Source: an uncultured Eubacteriales bacterium (GTDB taxonomy: Bacteria > Bacillota > Clostridia > Christensenellales > Borkfalkiaceae). From it: a stretch of 27,702 nucleotides of DNA. The translations under genes were made by a program, and so were the position numbers. The notes beneath the pieces are model-generated. The model was given only the letters and a program-made list of their open reading frames with translations, made no database searches and was not told the origin of the DNA. Positions 21,042 to 27,702 of this stretch are shown here, piece after piece. The first letter of the stretch is position 1, and each line of letters opens with the position of its first letter. The stretch spans positions 1 through 27,702 of the forward strand of contig CATYEP010000005.1 in assembly GCA_958405585.1 (NCBI GenBank), read 5' to 3'.

Positions 21042-21076
21042 AAAACAGCGAAAAGCCGTGTTTTTACCGCTGTTTT
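21042..21076 (+). other. Hairpin between the distal and proximal NrdR-like boxes
   Basis: AAAACAGCG (21042-21050) pairs with CGCTGTTTT (21068-21076), followed by CGTTATTTTAT. It could terminate any transcript begun at the distal site. No gene is visible between 20870 and 21190. Confidence 0.45.
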
Positions 21077-21111
21077 CGTTATTTTATATGATTTTTCCGT
21101 ATTTCAACAAA

Positions 21112-21160
21112 ATACTATATATTGTATATATAGAAAAAAAATAAATACAATATCTTGTCT
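21112..21160. promoter_or_regulatory. Tandem NrdR-like boxes upstream of nrdD
   Basis: ATACTATATATTGTAT (21112-21127) and ATACAATATCTTGTCT (21145-21160) start 33 bases apart, about three helical turns. NrdR boxes are known to occur as spaced pairs. The second ends 7 bases before the -35 element. NrdR represses ribonucleotide reductase genes when dATP is plentiful. Confidence 0.82.
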
Positions 21161-21167
21161 TAACCTA

Positions 21168-21196
21168 TTGACATATACAGGAAGGAGTGCTATAAT
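21168..21196 (+). promoter_or_regulatory. Promoter of the nrdD operon
   Basis: TTGACA (21168-21173), 17-base spacer, TATAAT (21191-21196): perfect consensus. The leader of about 84 bases contains a GCGGCA / TGCCGC hairpin (21227-21243) before the AAGGAG at 21270-21275. Confidence 0.9.
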
Positions 21197-21224
21197 GAGA
21201 CTCGACCCGCTAAAAAAGAGATAG
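21195..21224 (+). CDS. Possible nine-residue leader peptide MRLDPLKKR (doubtful)
   Basis: A GGAAGGAG lies at good spacing before an ATG at 21195, followed by nine codons and TAG. However, this ATG overlaps the -10 of the main nrdD promoter. It could only be translated from a transcript started further upstream, for example near the distal NrdR-like box. Chance is a real possibility. Confidence 0.2.
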   Translation: MRLDPLKKR

Positions 21225-21286
21225 CCGCGGCAAAGGCTGCCGCACTACGATAGCTTTAAACAAAGGGGTAAGGAGAGAGAAGAACT

Positions 21287-23650
21287 ATGTATCAGGTCAT
21301 CAAGCGCGACGGAACGATCGCAGAATTTGATTTGAAGAAGATCTCGGTGGCGATCACGAAGGCATTTGACGCCGTAAAAAAACAATATCATCCGAGCATC
21401 ATTGATCTTTTGGCGCTGAAAGTAACGGCGGATTTTGAACCCAAGATCAAGGACGGGAAGATCGCCGTAGAAGACATACAGGACAGTGTGGAAGCAGTGC
21501 TGTCGCAGGCGGGGTATGCGGACGTTGCGAAGACGTACATCCTCTACCGCAAACAGCGGGAGAAGATCCGCAACATGAAATCGACCATGCTCGATTACAA
21601 AGCGCTTGTCAACAGTTATGTAAAAGCGACGGACTGGCGCGTCAAGGAAAATTCGACGGTCACCTACTCCGTGGGCGGACTGATCCTTTCCAACAGCGGG
21701 GCGATCACGGCGAACTACTGGCTTTCGGAGATCTATGACGAAGAAGTGGCGAACGCGCACCGCAATGCGGACATTCACATCCACGATCTTTCCATGCTGA
21801 CAGGGTACTGCGCAGGCTGGTCGCTCAAACAGCTGATCCAGGAAGGGCTGGGCGGGATCCCCGGCAAGATCACATCGGCGCCCGCGAGCCATCTTGCGAC
21901 GCTGTGCAACCAGATGGTGAACTTCCTCGGCATCATGCAGAACGAATGGGCGGGCGCGCAGGCGTTCTCCTCTTTCGATACATACCTTGCACCGTTCGTG
22001 AAAAAGGACAACCTCACCTACGAACAGACGAAAAAGTGCATTGAATCCTTCATTTATGGCGTGAATACGCCCAGCCGTTGGGGTACGCAGGCACCGTTCT
22101 CGAACATCACGCTCGACTGGACGGTCCCGAACGACCTCGCCGAACTTCCCGCGATCGTGGGCGGAAAACCGCAGAATTTCAAATACAAAGACTGCCAGAA
22201 AGAAATGGACATGGTGAACAAAGCGTTCATCGAAGTCATGATCGAAGGCGACGCCAACGGGCGCGGATTCCAGTACCCGATCCCGACCTATTCCATCACG
22301 AAAAACTTCGACTGGTCGGATACGGAAAATAACCGTCTGCTGTTTGAAATGACATCCAAATACGGTACGCCGTATTTCTCCAACTATATCAATTCGGATA
22401 TGGAACCGAGCGACATCCGCAGTATGTGCTGCCGTCTGCGTCTCGACCTTCGCGAACTGCGCAAGAAGTCGGGCGGCTATTTCGGAAGCGGCGAAAGCAC
22501 GGGGTCTGTGGGCGTTGTGACCATCAATATGCCGCGCATCGCCTACCAGAGCAAGGACGAAAAGGAATTTTTTGCACGCCTTGACCGTCTGATGGATATC
22601 TCGGCACGTTCGCTCAAAACAAAGCGTACGGTCATCACAAAACTGCTCGAAGAAGGGCTCTACCCCTACACGAAGCGGTATCTCGGCACCTTTGCAAACC
22701 ACTTCTCGACGATCGGTCTGGTCGGCATGAACGAAGCGACTCTCAACGCGGCTTGGCTCCGCAAAGATCTGACACATCCCGAAGCGCAGGAGTTCACGAA
22801 ACGAGTTCTCAACCATATGCGCGAACGCCTTTCCGATTACCAGGAACAATACGGAGATCTGTACAACCTCGAAGCGACTCCCGCGGAATCGACAACGTAT
22901 CGCTTTGCGAAACATGATAAGGAACAGTTCCCCGAAATCATCACGGCGAACGAAAACGGAACGCCTTACTATACGAACAGCTCGCACCTGCCTGTCGGAT
23001 TCACGGAAGATATTTTCGATGCGCTCGATATTCAGGACGATCTGCAGACTCTCTATACCTCAGGAACGGTGTTCCACGCATTCCTCGGCGAAAAACTTCC
23101 CGACTGGAAAGCGGCGGCTTCACTGGTCAAGAAGATCGCGGACAACTACAAACTCCCTTACTATACCCTGTCCCCGACTTATTCCATCTGCAAAGATCAC
23201 GGATATCTTGCGGGAGAACAGTATACCTGCCCGCACTGCGGACAAAAGACCGAAGTTTACAGCCGTATCACGGGTTACTATCGCCCCGTACAGAACTGGA
23301 ACGACGGCAAAACGCAGGAATTCAAGGACAGAAAAGTTTACGATATCAACCATTCCACGCTGAAAGGACACAAACACGCAGAGGAAAAGACGAAAGCGTG
23401 CTGCGCGGCTCCCGCATTGGACGGCCCCGTGCTGTTCACGAGAGACGGCTGTCCCAACTGCAAGACCAGCAAGATGATGCTGGATAAAGCGGGGGTAAAA
23501 TACCGCGTGATCAACGCCGAACAGGATGCGGATACCACCCGCAAATACGGCGTAAAGAAAGCACCTTCCCTGCTTGTTCCCGACGGCGACGGGTTCAAGA
23601 CGTACGACAATGCGAGCGAGATCCGCAAATACATTGAGAGCATCGGCTGA
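21287..23650 (+). CDS. nrdD: Anaerobic (class III) ribonucleoside-triphosphate reductase with fused C-terminal glutaredoxin-like domain
   Basis: 787 residues. Residues 1-90 are an ATP-cone allosteric domain (YQVIKRDGTIAEFDLKKI). The catalytic ten-stranded barrel follows, with HIHDLSMLTGYCAGW, ASHLATLCNQMVNF, GVNTPSRWGTQAPFSN and the cysteine motif SMCCRLRLDLRE. A metal-site CPHC is at 648-651 and the glycyl radical is Gly663 in SRITGYYR. Beyond the usual end a CC linker (705-706) leads to a 75-residue glutaredoxin/NrdH-like domain (713-787): VLFTRDGCPNCKTSK with CPNC at 722-725 and the cis-proline APSLLV. The fusion suggests dithiol reduction rather than formate as electron source. A thioredoxin-reductase-like gene starts one base after the stop. 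Start: AAGGAG 11 bases upstream. Confidence 0.94.
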   Translation: MYQVIKRDGTIAEFDLKKISVAITKAFDAVKKQYHPSIIDLLALKVTADFEPKIKDGKIAVEDIQDSVEAVLSQAGYADVAKTYILYRKQREKIRNMKSTMLDYKALVNSYVKATDWRVKENSTVTYSVGGLILSNSGAITANYWLSEIYDEEVANAHRNADIHIHDLSMLTGYCAGWSLKQLIQEGLGGIPGKITSAPASHLATLCNQMVNFLGIMQNEWAGAQAFSSFDTYLAPFVKKDNLTYEQTKKCIESFIYGVNTPSRWGTQAPFSNITLDWTVPNDLAELPAIVGGKPQNFKYKDCQKEMDMVNKAFIEVMIEGDANGRGFQYPIPTYSITKNFDWSDTENNRLLFEMTSKYGTPYFSNYINSDMEPSDIRSMCCRLRLDLRELRKKSGGYFGSGESTGSVGVVTINMPRIAYQSKDEKEFFARLDRLMDISARSLKTKRTVITKLLEEGLYPYTKRYLGTFANHFSTIGLVGMNEATLNAAWLRKDLTHPEAQEFTKRVLNHMRERLSDYQEQYGDLYNLEATPAESTTYRFAKHDKEQFPEIITANENGTPYYTNSSHLPVGFTEDIFDALDIQDDLQTLYTSGTVFHAFLGEKLPDWKAAASLVKKIADNYKLPYYTLSPTYSICKDHGYLAGEQYTCPHCGQKTEVYSRITGYYRPVQNWNDGKTQEFKDRKVYDINHSTLKGHKHAEEKTKACCAAPALDGPVLFTRDGCPNCKTSKMMLDKAGVKYRVINAEQDADTTRKYGVKKAPSLLVPDGDGFKTYDNASEIRKYIESIG

Positions 23651-23651
23651 T

Positions 23652-24563
23652 ATGTACGATATTATCATCATCGGAGCGGGCGCGGCAGGCATGACCTCCG
23701 CGCTCTATGCTTTAAGAAACGGAAAAAAAGTACTGGTTCTGGAAGGCGACAGCCTGGGCGGACAGATCGCCACATCCCCGCGGCTGGAAAACTTCCCCTC
23801 TATCAAGGAGATCAGCGGCGAAGCGTTTGCGGATAACCTCTTTGAACAAATTACTTCGCTCGGCGCAGAAGTGGAGATCGAAAAGGCGATGCACATCGAA
23901 AAACTCGAAGACAAGACCTTTTCGGTCAAGACCGAATACAACGAATATTTTGCAAAGAGCGTGATCATTGCCGCGGGTGTGAAACACAAACATCTTAAAA
24001 CAAAACACGACCGCGAAGATCTCGTCGGCAAGGGCGTGTATTACTGCGCCGTATGCGACGGCCCCTTTTACAAAGGCAGAGAAGTCGCCGTGATCGGCGA
24101 CGCCAACTCCGCCCTGCAATATGCCCTGCTTCTTTCGGGATACTGCAAAAAAGTGTATATGTACACCCTTTTCGATAAGTTTTTCGGCGATGCCGGCCTC
24201 GTAAAGGCACTGCGCGCCAAAGAAAACATCGAAGTGCGTCCCAATACGAGCGTGATCGATTTTCTCGGCGAAGACGAACTCACGGGCATCGAGTACACGG
24301 ATAAGGACGGAAACATCTGCCGCCAGGACATCCCCGCGGTGTTTGTGGCGATCGGACAAGTTCCAGACAATACTGCCTTCACAAACGTAGCGGATCTGGA
24401 CAAGAACGGCTATATCGTCGCGGATGAAAGCTGCAAAACCAGAACGGAAGGCGTTTTTGTGGCGGGCGACTGCCGCACAAAAGCAGTTCGGCAGGTCTCT
24501 ACCGCCGTTTCCGACGGCGCCATCGCCGCAACCAACGCTTCCCTCTACCTCGAAAGCCTGTAA
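23652..24563 (+). CDS. Thioredoxin-reductase-like flavoprotein with altered NADPH site
   Basis: 303 residues. FAD-binding IIIIGAGAAGMTSALYA is at the N-terminus, the redox pair Cys132/Cys135 is in YYCAVCDGP, and the C-terminal FAD motif is EGVFVAGDCRTKAVRQVSTAVSDGA. The second nucleotide fold reads AVIGDANSALQYALLL, and the segment where NADPH-dependent enzymes carry HRRxxxR reads YMYTLFDKFFGDAG. The usual 2'-phosphate-binding arginines are therefore missing. The donor could be NADH or ferredoxin (as in the ferredoxin-dependent flavin thioredoxin reductases of clostridia). It is translationally coupled to nrdD (one base between stop and ATG), so its likely substrate is the NrdD-fused CPNC domain, perhaps other thioredoxins too. 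Confidence 0.9.
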   Translation: MYDIIIIGAGAAGMTSALYALRNGKKVLVLEGDSLGGQIATSPRLENFPSIKEISGEAFADNLFEQITSLGAEVEIEKAMHIEKLEDKTFSVKTEYNEYFAKSVIIAAGVKHKHLKTKHDREDLVGKGVYYCAVCDGPFYKGREVAVIGDANSALQYALLLSGYCKKVYMYTLFDKFFGDAGLVKALRAKENIEVRPNTSVIDFLGEDELTGIEYTDKDGNICRQDIPAVFVAIGQVPDNTAFTNVADLDKNGYIVADESCKTRTEGVFVAGDCRTKAVRQVSTAVSDGAIAATNASLYLESL

Positions 24564-24585
24564 ACGGCATCCTTTGGGAATCATT

Positions 24586-24767
24586 TTATCCGGCATGAAT
24601 CTGTTTCCGTAATTTTATCTCACATGATTTATCCCGCATGATTTATCTTGCGGGATTTGTTTTGTATGATTTTATCCTGCATGGTTTATCTTACATGGTT
24701 TTATCCTGCATGAGTTTTTCCTGCATGAGTTTTATCCTGTATGGTTTATCCTGTATGGTTTATCCTG
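24586..24767. repeat. Degenerate 14-16-bp tandem repeat, about ten copies
   Basis: Consensus near (C/T)ATGGTTTATCCTG with variants such as CATGAGTTTTATCCTG and CATGATTTATCCCG. The last two copies are identical. It lies between the stop of the flavoprotein gene and the first of two terminators. An open plus-strand frame (repeated LSCMSF/LSYMV-like peptides) crosses it but continues antisense through the kinase gene and is not credible. Confidence 0.88.
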
Positions 24768-24773
24768 AAAAAC

Positions 24774-24820
24774 AAAGCCGCCGTCCGCAAATATTTGCGG
24801 ACGGCGGCTTTCGGCTTTTT
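24774..24820. terminator. Terminator after the nrdD operon
   Basis: AAAGCCGCCGTCCGCAAA pairs perfectly with TTTGCGGACGGCGGCTTT around a minimal TA-type loop, followed by CGGCTTTTTC. The near-symmetric stem may work in both directions. Confidence 0.9.
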
Positions 24821-24828
24821 CTAAGATC

Positions 24829-24869
24829 AAACGACGGAGCGAAAAAAAATTTTGCGCTCCGTCGTTTTT
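24829..24869. terminator. Second terminator, facing the two-component operon
   Basis: AAACGACGGAGCG / CGCTCCGTCGTTT, 13-bp stem with an A/T-rich 13-base loop and TT after it. It is placed between the convergent nrdD and kinase units. From 24870 to 25003 nothing further is seen. Confidence 0.85.
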
Positions 24870-25003
24870 CATCCGTATTTACACTTTATCTGCACTTTTA
24901 TTTTGTCTTGCGTATCCATCAACCGCGTTTACGCTTCGTCTTTATTTCCGTTTCCGCGTATCCGCTCCTGTCTTTACACGCGGACGGGCATGCACAGCGC
25001 GGT

Positions 25004-26698
25004 TTAAGAACTTTTTTTGTTCGGCTCACTGCAAAATTCGATGCGGAAAGCGGTACCTTTGCCCAGTTCGCTTTCCACCGACAGTTTCCAGCCCGCGCGG
25101 CGGCAGAGTTTTTTCACGATCGCAAGGCCAAGCCCAAAGCCGCCGCCCGCGCCGTTGTGCGATTTGTCGACCGTATAGAAGCGATCGAAAATGCGCGTTT
25201 TATCCTCTTCCGAAAGTCCGATGCCCGTATCCGAAACGCACAACACAGGCGTATCGCCGCCTGTCAGTATTACCGTGAGCGTACCGTTCTCCTTATTGTA
25301 ACGGATCGCGTTGCTCACAAGATTGTTGACGATCTCCAACAGCCGTTCGCGCCTGCTCATCACCTTTACGCCCGCATCGGCGCTGAGCGTCAGCGCAATG
25401 CCCTTCTGCGCGATCTTCGGCTCGAATGAAGATACTGCCTCGTGTACCAGTTCGGACAGATCCACTTCGTAATCGGGAAGCTCGTCCGAATCGATCGCCG
25501 AAAAATTGATGATGCTTCGGATCAGATTCGCCAGACGGTCGCTCTGTTTGATGATCGTTTTCGCCACCCCTTCCAGCTTTTCGGGCGGCATCGCCCCCGC
25601 CGCGATCAGTTCCGCAAATCCGCGGATACTCGTCAGCGGCGTATTCATTTCATGCGTCACGTTCGCAATAAAATCGTTCTTCGACTGCGCCGCCTGCGTC
25701 GTTTCCGTCACGTCCGTGATCAGAAGCACTCGCATCTTTTCATTGAACGTGAACCGTAAACTGTAATACCGTCCGCCGATTTTTCGTACCACCGCCGCGT
25801 TTTCGCCGCTTTCAAGGATCGCCGCGATCTCCCGATCGTTGATAAAACAGGGAATGGGCTCGTTCTTTTCATAATCCAAAAGCCGCCGCGCCGTGCGGTT
25901 GATCAGTATTACGTCTGCAGAATCCCGAAACAGCACGATCCCGTGTTCCATGCTGTTTAAGATCAGCTTTTCAATGCGGCTGTCTTCCTTCATCTTCTCC
26001 ACTTTTTCGTGAAGGTCCGCATTCATGTCGTTCATCATCTTCGCGATCGGTTTCAGCTCTGCGTATTCCGTCTGTACTTCCTTCCCGCCGCCGTGCGCCG
26101 CTTCCAGCGTCAGCTTCTCCACCGGCCGCAAAATAAACGACGTCGCCAGCCACGCCACAAACAGACAGCACATGATGTCCACGATCAGAAACCATACCAT
26201 CGTCGGGAGCGCGTCCGCAAAGATCGCATACCCCGAATCCGCTTTCACCGCAATGCGCACCAGTACGCCTTCTTCCTGCGTTCCGTCCTGCAACTGAAAA
26301 CTTCCCTCAAACGCACGGCAATAATACACCAGATTCTCCCGCAGCGTCGCACTCTGCCGCACCGAATACCCTTCGCCGCCGCTCAGCGCTTCCTGCACTT
26401 CTTCCCGCTCCAGATGATTCTCCAATGCCCCGTCCGCCGCCGTGTCCGCGATCACCGTACCGTCCCGCAGCAAAAACGTCACACGAGCTCCGCCCAGTTG
26501 CTCCGAAAGCGCCTGCGCCGTCCCCTCCGAAAACTCCGCCGAAAGAAATTCTTCCGAATATACTTTCATGTAAATTTTCAGCTGCCCGTATGTCTTTTCT
26601 ACCGACTGATCGTAAAAAACCGCCGAATACAGAACGGACAGCAACACGATACCCACCACCGATACCAGCAGCGTTACCAATAAGATCCTTTTCCGCAC
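25004..26698 (-). CDS. PhoR-like sensor histidine kinase
   Basis: 564 residues. Membrane helix 1 (about 5-27), an extracytoplasmic sensor (30-160), membrane helix 2 (about 163-190), a HAMP-like linker (190-240) and a PAS-like segment (245-335, SMEHGIVLFRDSADVILINRTARRLL). The dimerisation domain has phosphoacceptor His349 in FIANVTHEMNTPLTSIRGF. The ATPase domain has N-box NNLVSNAIRYN (Asn463), DTGIGL at 490-495, and GGGFGLGLAI near 520. The order matches PhoR/WalK-type kinases. The start is GTG 26696-26698, 3 bases after the regulator's stop, with AGGGAA at 26705-26710. The signal is unknown; no phosphate transport genes are in the window. Confidence 0.93.
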   Translation of the reverse strand: MRKRILLVTLLVSVVGIVLLSVLYSAVFYDQSVEKTYGQLKIYMKVYSEEFLSAEFSEGTAQALSEQLGGARVTFLLRDGTVIADTAADGALENHLEREEVQEALSGGEGYSVRQSATLRENLVYYCRAFEGSFQLQDGTQEEGVLVRIAVKADSGYAIFADALPTMVWFLIVDIMCCLFVAWLATSFILRPVEKLTLEAAHGGGKEVQTEYAELKPIAKMMNDMNADLHEKVEKMKEDSRIEKLILNSMEHGIVLFRDSADVILINRTARRLLDYEKNEPIPCFINDREIAAILESGENAAVVRKIGGRYYSLRFTFNEKMRVLLITDVTETTQAAQSKNDFIANVTHEMNTPLTSIRGFAELIAAGAMPPEKLEGVAKTIIKQSDRLANLIRSIINFSAIDSDELPDYEVDLSELVHEAVSSFEPKIAQKGIALTLSADAGVKVMSRRERLLEIVNNLVSNAIRYNKENGTLTVILTGGDTPVLCVSDTGIGLSEEDKTRIFDRFYTVDKSHNGAGGGFGLGLAIVKKLCRRAGWKLSVESELGKGTAFRIEFCSEPNKKSS

Positions 26699-26701
26699 TT
26701 T

Positions 26702-27358
26702 CTATTCCCTGTACACAAATTTGTATCCCACACCGAATACCGTCTCTATGTAATCGATGCCCATTTTGCGAAGCCGCGCCACATGATTGTCCACCGTGCG
26801 CGTTTCGCCTTCGTCGTACCCCCATACCGCATTCAGAATATTCTCGCGCGTGAGCGCTTTCCCTTCCTTCTGCATCAGATACTTCAAAAGATTGAACTCT
26901 TTATTGTTCAGCTCCAATTTTACCCCGCGCAGGGTCGCCGTCATCGTCTCTTCGTCCAGCGACAGGTTCCCGCGCACCAGCGACGCCGTACCGCCCGACC
27001 TCCGCAACAGCGCGTTCACGCGCGCCGTCAGCTCCAATACCCCGAACGGCTTGCTGATATAATCGTCCGCCCCAAGGTTCAGCCCGCGCACTTTGTCCGT
27101 CTCCTGCCCCAGCGCCGACAGCATGATAACTCCCATCGACGGGTACTTTTGCTTCAATTTTGCCAATACGTCCAGCCCGTTTCCGTCCGGAAGCATGATA
27201 TCCAGAAGCGCCGCCACAGGCGCGCTCTTCTCTACCGCCGCCATAAACGACGACACCGTTTCATAACACTCGATCTGTATGTTCGACATCTCCAACGCAC
27301 ATTTCACCAGTTCTCCGATGTTCGCGTCGTCTTCCAAAAGATATACTTTCTTCTCCAC
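26702..27358 (-). CDS. OmpR/PhoB-family response regulator
   Basis: 218 residues from a GTG start. The receiver domain has LLEDD (acidic pocket at 9-11), phosphoacceptor Asp53 in LLDIMLPDGNG, Ser81, and Lys103 in YISKPFG. The winged-helix DNA-binding domain follows (about 125-218): LELNNKEFNLLKYLMQKEGK, WGYDEGETRTVDNHVARLRK, ETVFGVGYKF. An upstream TTG at 27389-27391 is open but lacks a ribosome binding site, while GTG 27356-27358 has AGGAG (27365-27369) six bases before it. It forms a two-gene operon with the kinase. PhoB/PhoP-like in form; its targets cannot be told. Confidence 0.93.
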   Translation of the reverse strand: MEKKVYLLEDDANIGELVKCALEMSNIQIECYETVSSFMAAVEKSAPVAALLDIMLPDGNGLDVLAKLKQKYPSMGVIMLSALGQETDKVRGLNLGADDYISKPFGVLELTARVNALLRRSGGTASLVRGNLSLDEETMTATLRGVKLELNNKEFNLLKYLMQKEGKALTRENILNAVWGYDEGETRTVDNHVARLRKMGIDYIETVFGVGYKFVYRE

Positions 27359-27408
27359 AGCCTTCTCCTGTTCCGCGGCGCTTCGCGCCAAGGCTATTTT
27401 TTTTCTGC

Positions 27409-27437
27409 ATTATATCACACTTTCCCCAAAAAGGCAA
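27409..27437 (-). promoter_or_regulatory. Promoter of the two-component operon
   Basis: Minus strand: TTGCCT (27432-27437), 17-base spacer, TATAAT (27409-27414) preceded by TGA, giving an extended -10 as well. Predicted start near 27402, a leader of about 44 bases. Confidence 0.82.
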
Positions 27438-27529
27438 GAACGTTTCCGTTTTTCCGCTTTCTTCCCCTCTTTCGACAAACTGCCCCGTCCCTGTCTCCAT
27501 ACGTTACAGGGTCATAAACAAGCCATGTG

Positions 27530-27702
27530 GTTACCTTACGCAATGGGGTTTGACGCTCGTTGCGAAGTTACCTTACGCCATGGGTTTGACACTCTTTGCG
27601 AAGTTGCCGTTCGCCATGGGTTCGACGCACATTGCGAAGTTGCCGTACGCCATGGGTTTGACGCTCGTTGCAAAGTTGCCGTTCGCCATGGGTTTGACGC
27701 TC
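27530..27702. repeat. 36-bp tandem repeat, four copies plus a partial, running off the window
   Basis: Units start at 27530 (37 bases), 27567, 27603, 27639 and 27675 (cut at the edge). Each contains CGCCATGGGTTTGACGCTC followed by GTTGCGAAGTTGCCG with a few substitutions. The period is a multiple of three and both strands stay largely open, but no start signal is visible inside the window. It does not have the repeat-spacer form of CRISPR because there are no variable spacers. From 27438 to 27529 nothing is seen. Confidence 0.9.

Noticed and set aside
20481..21224. 247-codon open frame from inside nrdG2 to the nrdD promoter
   Set aside because: It crosses a strong terminator, the hairpin cluster and all NrdR-like boxes, and has no start signal.
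21203..21286. Riboswitch in the nrdD leader
   Set aside because: Only a 6-bp hairpin is clear. The bases do not match a cobalamin, THF or other riboswitch pattern I can recall.
21245..22987. 580-codon open frame on the minus strand
   Set aside because: It is the antisense shadow of nrdD, with no ribosome binding site and no recognisable domain.
24638..25429. 263-codon plus-strand frame starting in the CATGG repeats
   Set aside because: It passes through both terminators and then antisense through the kinase gene; the repeat-derived N-terminus has no ribosome binding site.
27530..27702. CRISPR-like array
   Set aside because: The units are contiguous 36-bp repeats with no variable spacers between them, and no cas gene is near.

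Overview
This looks like a chromosomal window from an anaerobic Firmicute, most likely an uncultured gut-type member of the Clostridia. The evidence is AGGAGG-type ribosome binding sites, many consensus sigma-A promoters with 17-bp spacers, class III (oxygen-sensitive) ribonucleotide reduction under NrdR-type boxes, a membrane pyrophosphatase, a preQ1-I/QueT pair, and pilin-fronted surface proteins. No rRNA, tRNA, CRISPR array, transposase or phage gene was seen. The exact lineage is inference.

Layout. 1-2.5 kb (minus): the N-terminal three quarters of greA, then an Lrp/AsnC regulator overlapping a PLP aminotransferase by 4 bases. 2.7-5.6 kb (plus): a small conserved-looking protein, queT behind a preQ1-I riboswitch whose promoter sits inside the preceding terminator, and a Crp/Fnr regulator followed by tcdA. 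5.66-12.4 kb: two paralogous minus-strand genes encoding prepilin-type N-termini fused to large repetitive extracellular regions, flanking a plus-strand EF-G-like GTPase. The first paralogue is broken by a one-base frameshift at a run of nine G. 12.6-15.6 kb (minus): a DUF2156-GNAT fusion and a membrane glycosyltransferase. 15.8-17.9 kb: a K+-dependent-type membrane pyrophosphatase. 18.3-19.7 kb (minus): a lipoprotein HtrA-like protease. 19.95-24.6 kb (plus): an NrdG2-type radical-SAM activase, then nrdD with a fused C-terminal glutaredoxin-like domain, then a thioredoxin-reductase-like flavoprotein one base downstream. 25-27.4 kb (minus): a PhoB/PhoR-type two-component pair. The right edge holds a 36-bp tandem repeat that runs off the window.

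How parts work together. The nrdG2, nrdD-Grx and trxB-like genes form an anaerobic dNTP supply module: activase, reductase, built-in disulfide reductant and its flavoprotein partner. Two NrdR-like boxes lie just upstream of a near-perfect promoter. The two pilin-like genes share coding homology over about the first 330 residues, the same promoter layout and the same overlapping-hairpin leader, but have unrelated distal ends. That fits a diversifying surface-protein family.

Two patterns recur. Several genes have a stem-loop at or near the predicted 5' end of the mRNA (greA, both pilin-like genes, the EF-G-like gene, hppA, nrdG2, and the queT riboswitch itself). Short tandem repeats with CATG in the unit lie in non-coding DNA, three of them between a stop codon and the next terminator. 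The strongest candidate for undescribed biology is the poly-G-interrupted pilin/adhesin gene with its intact paralogue.
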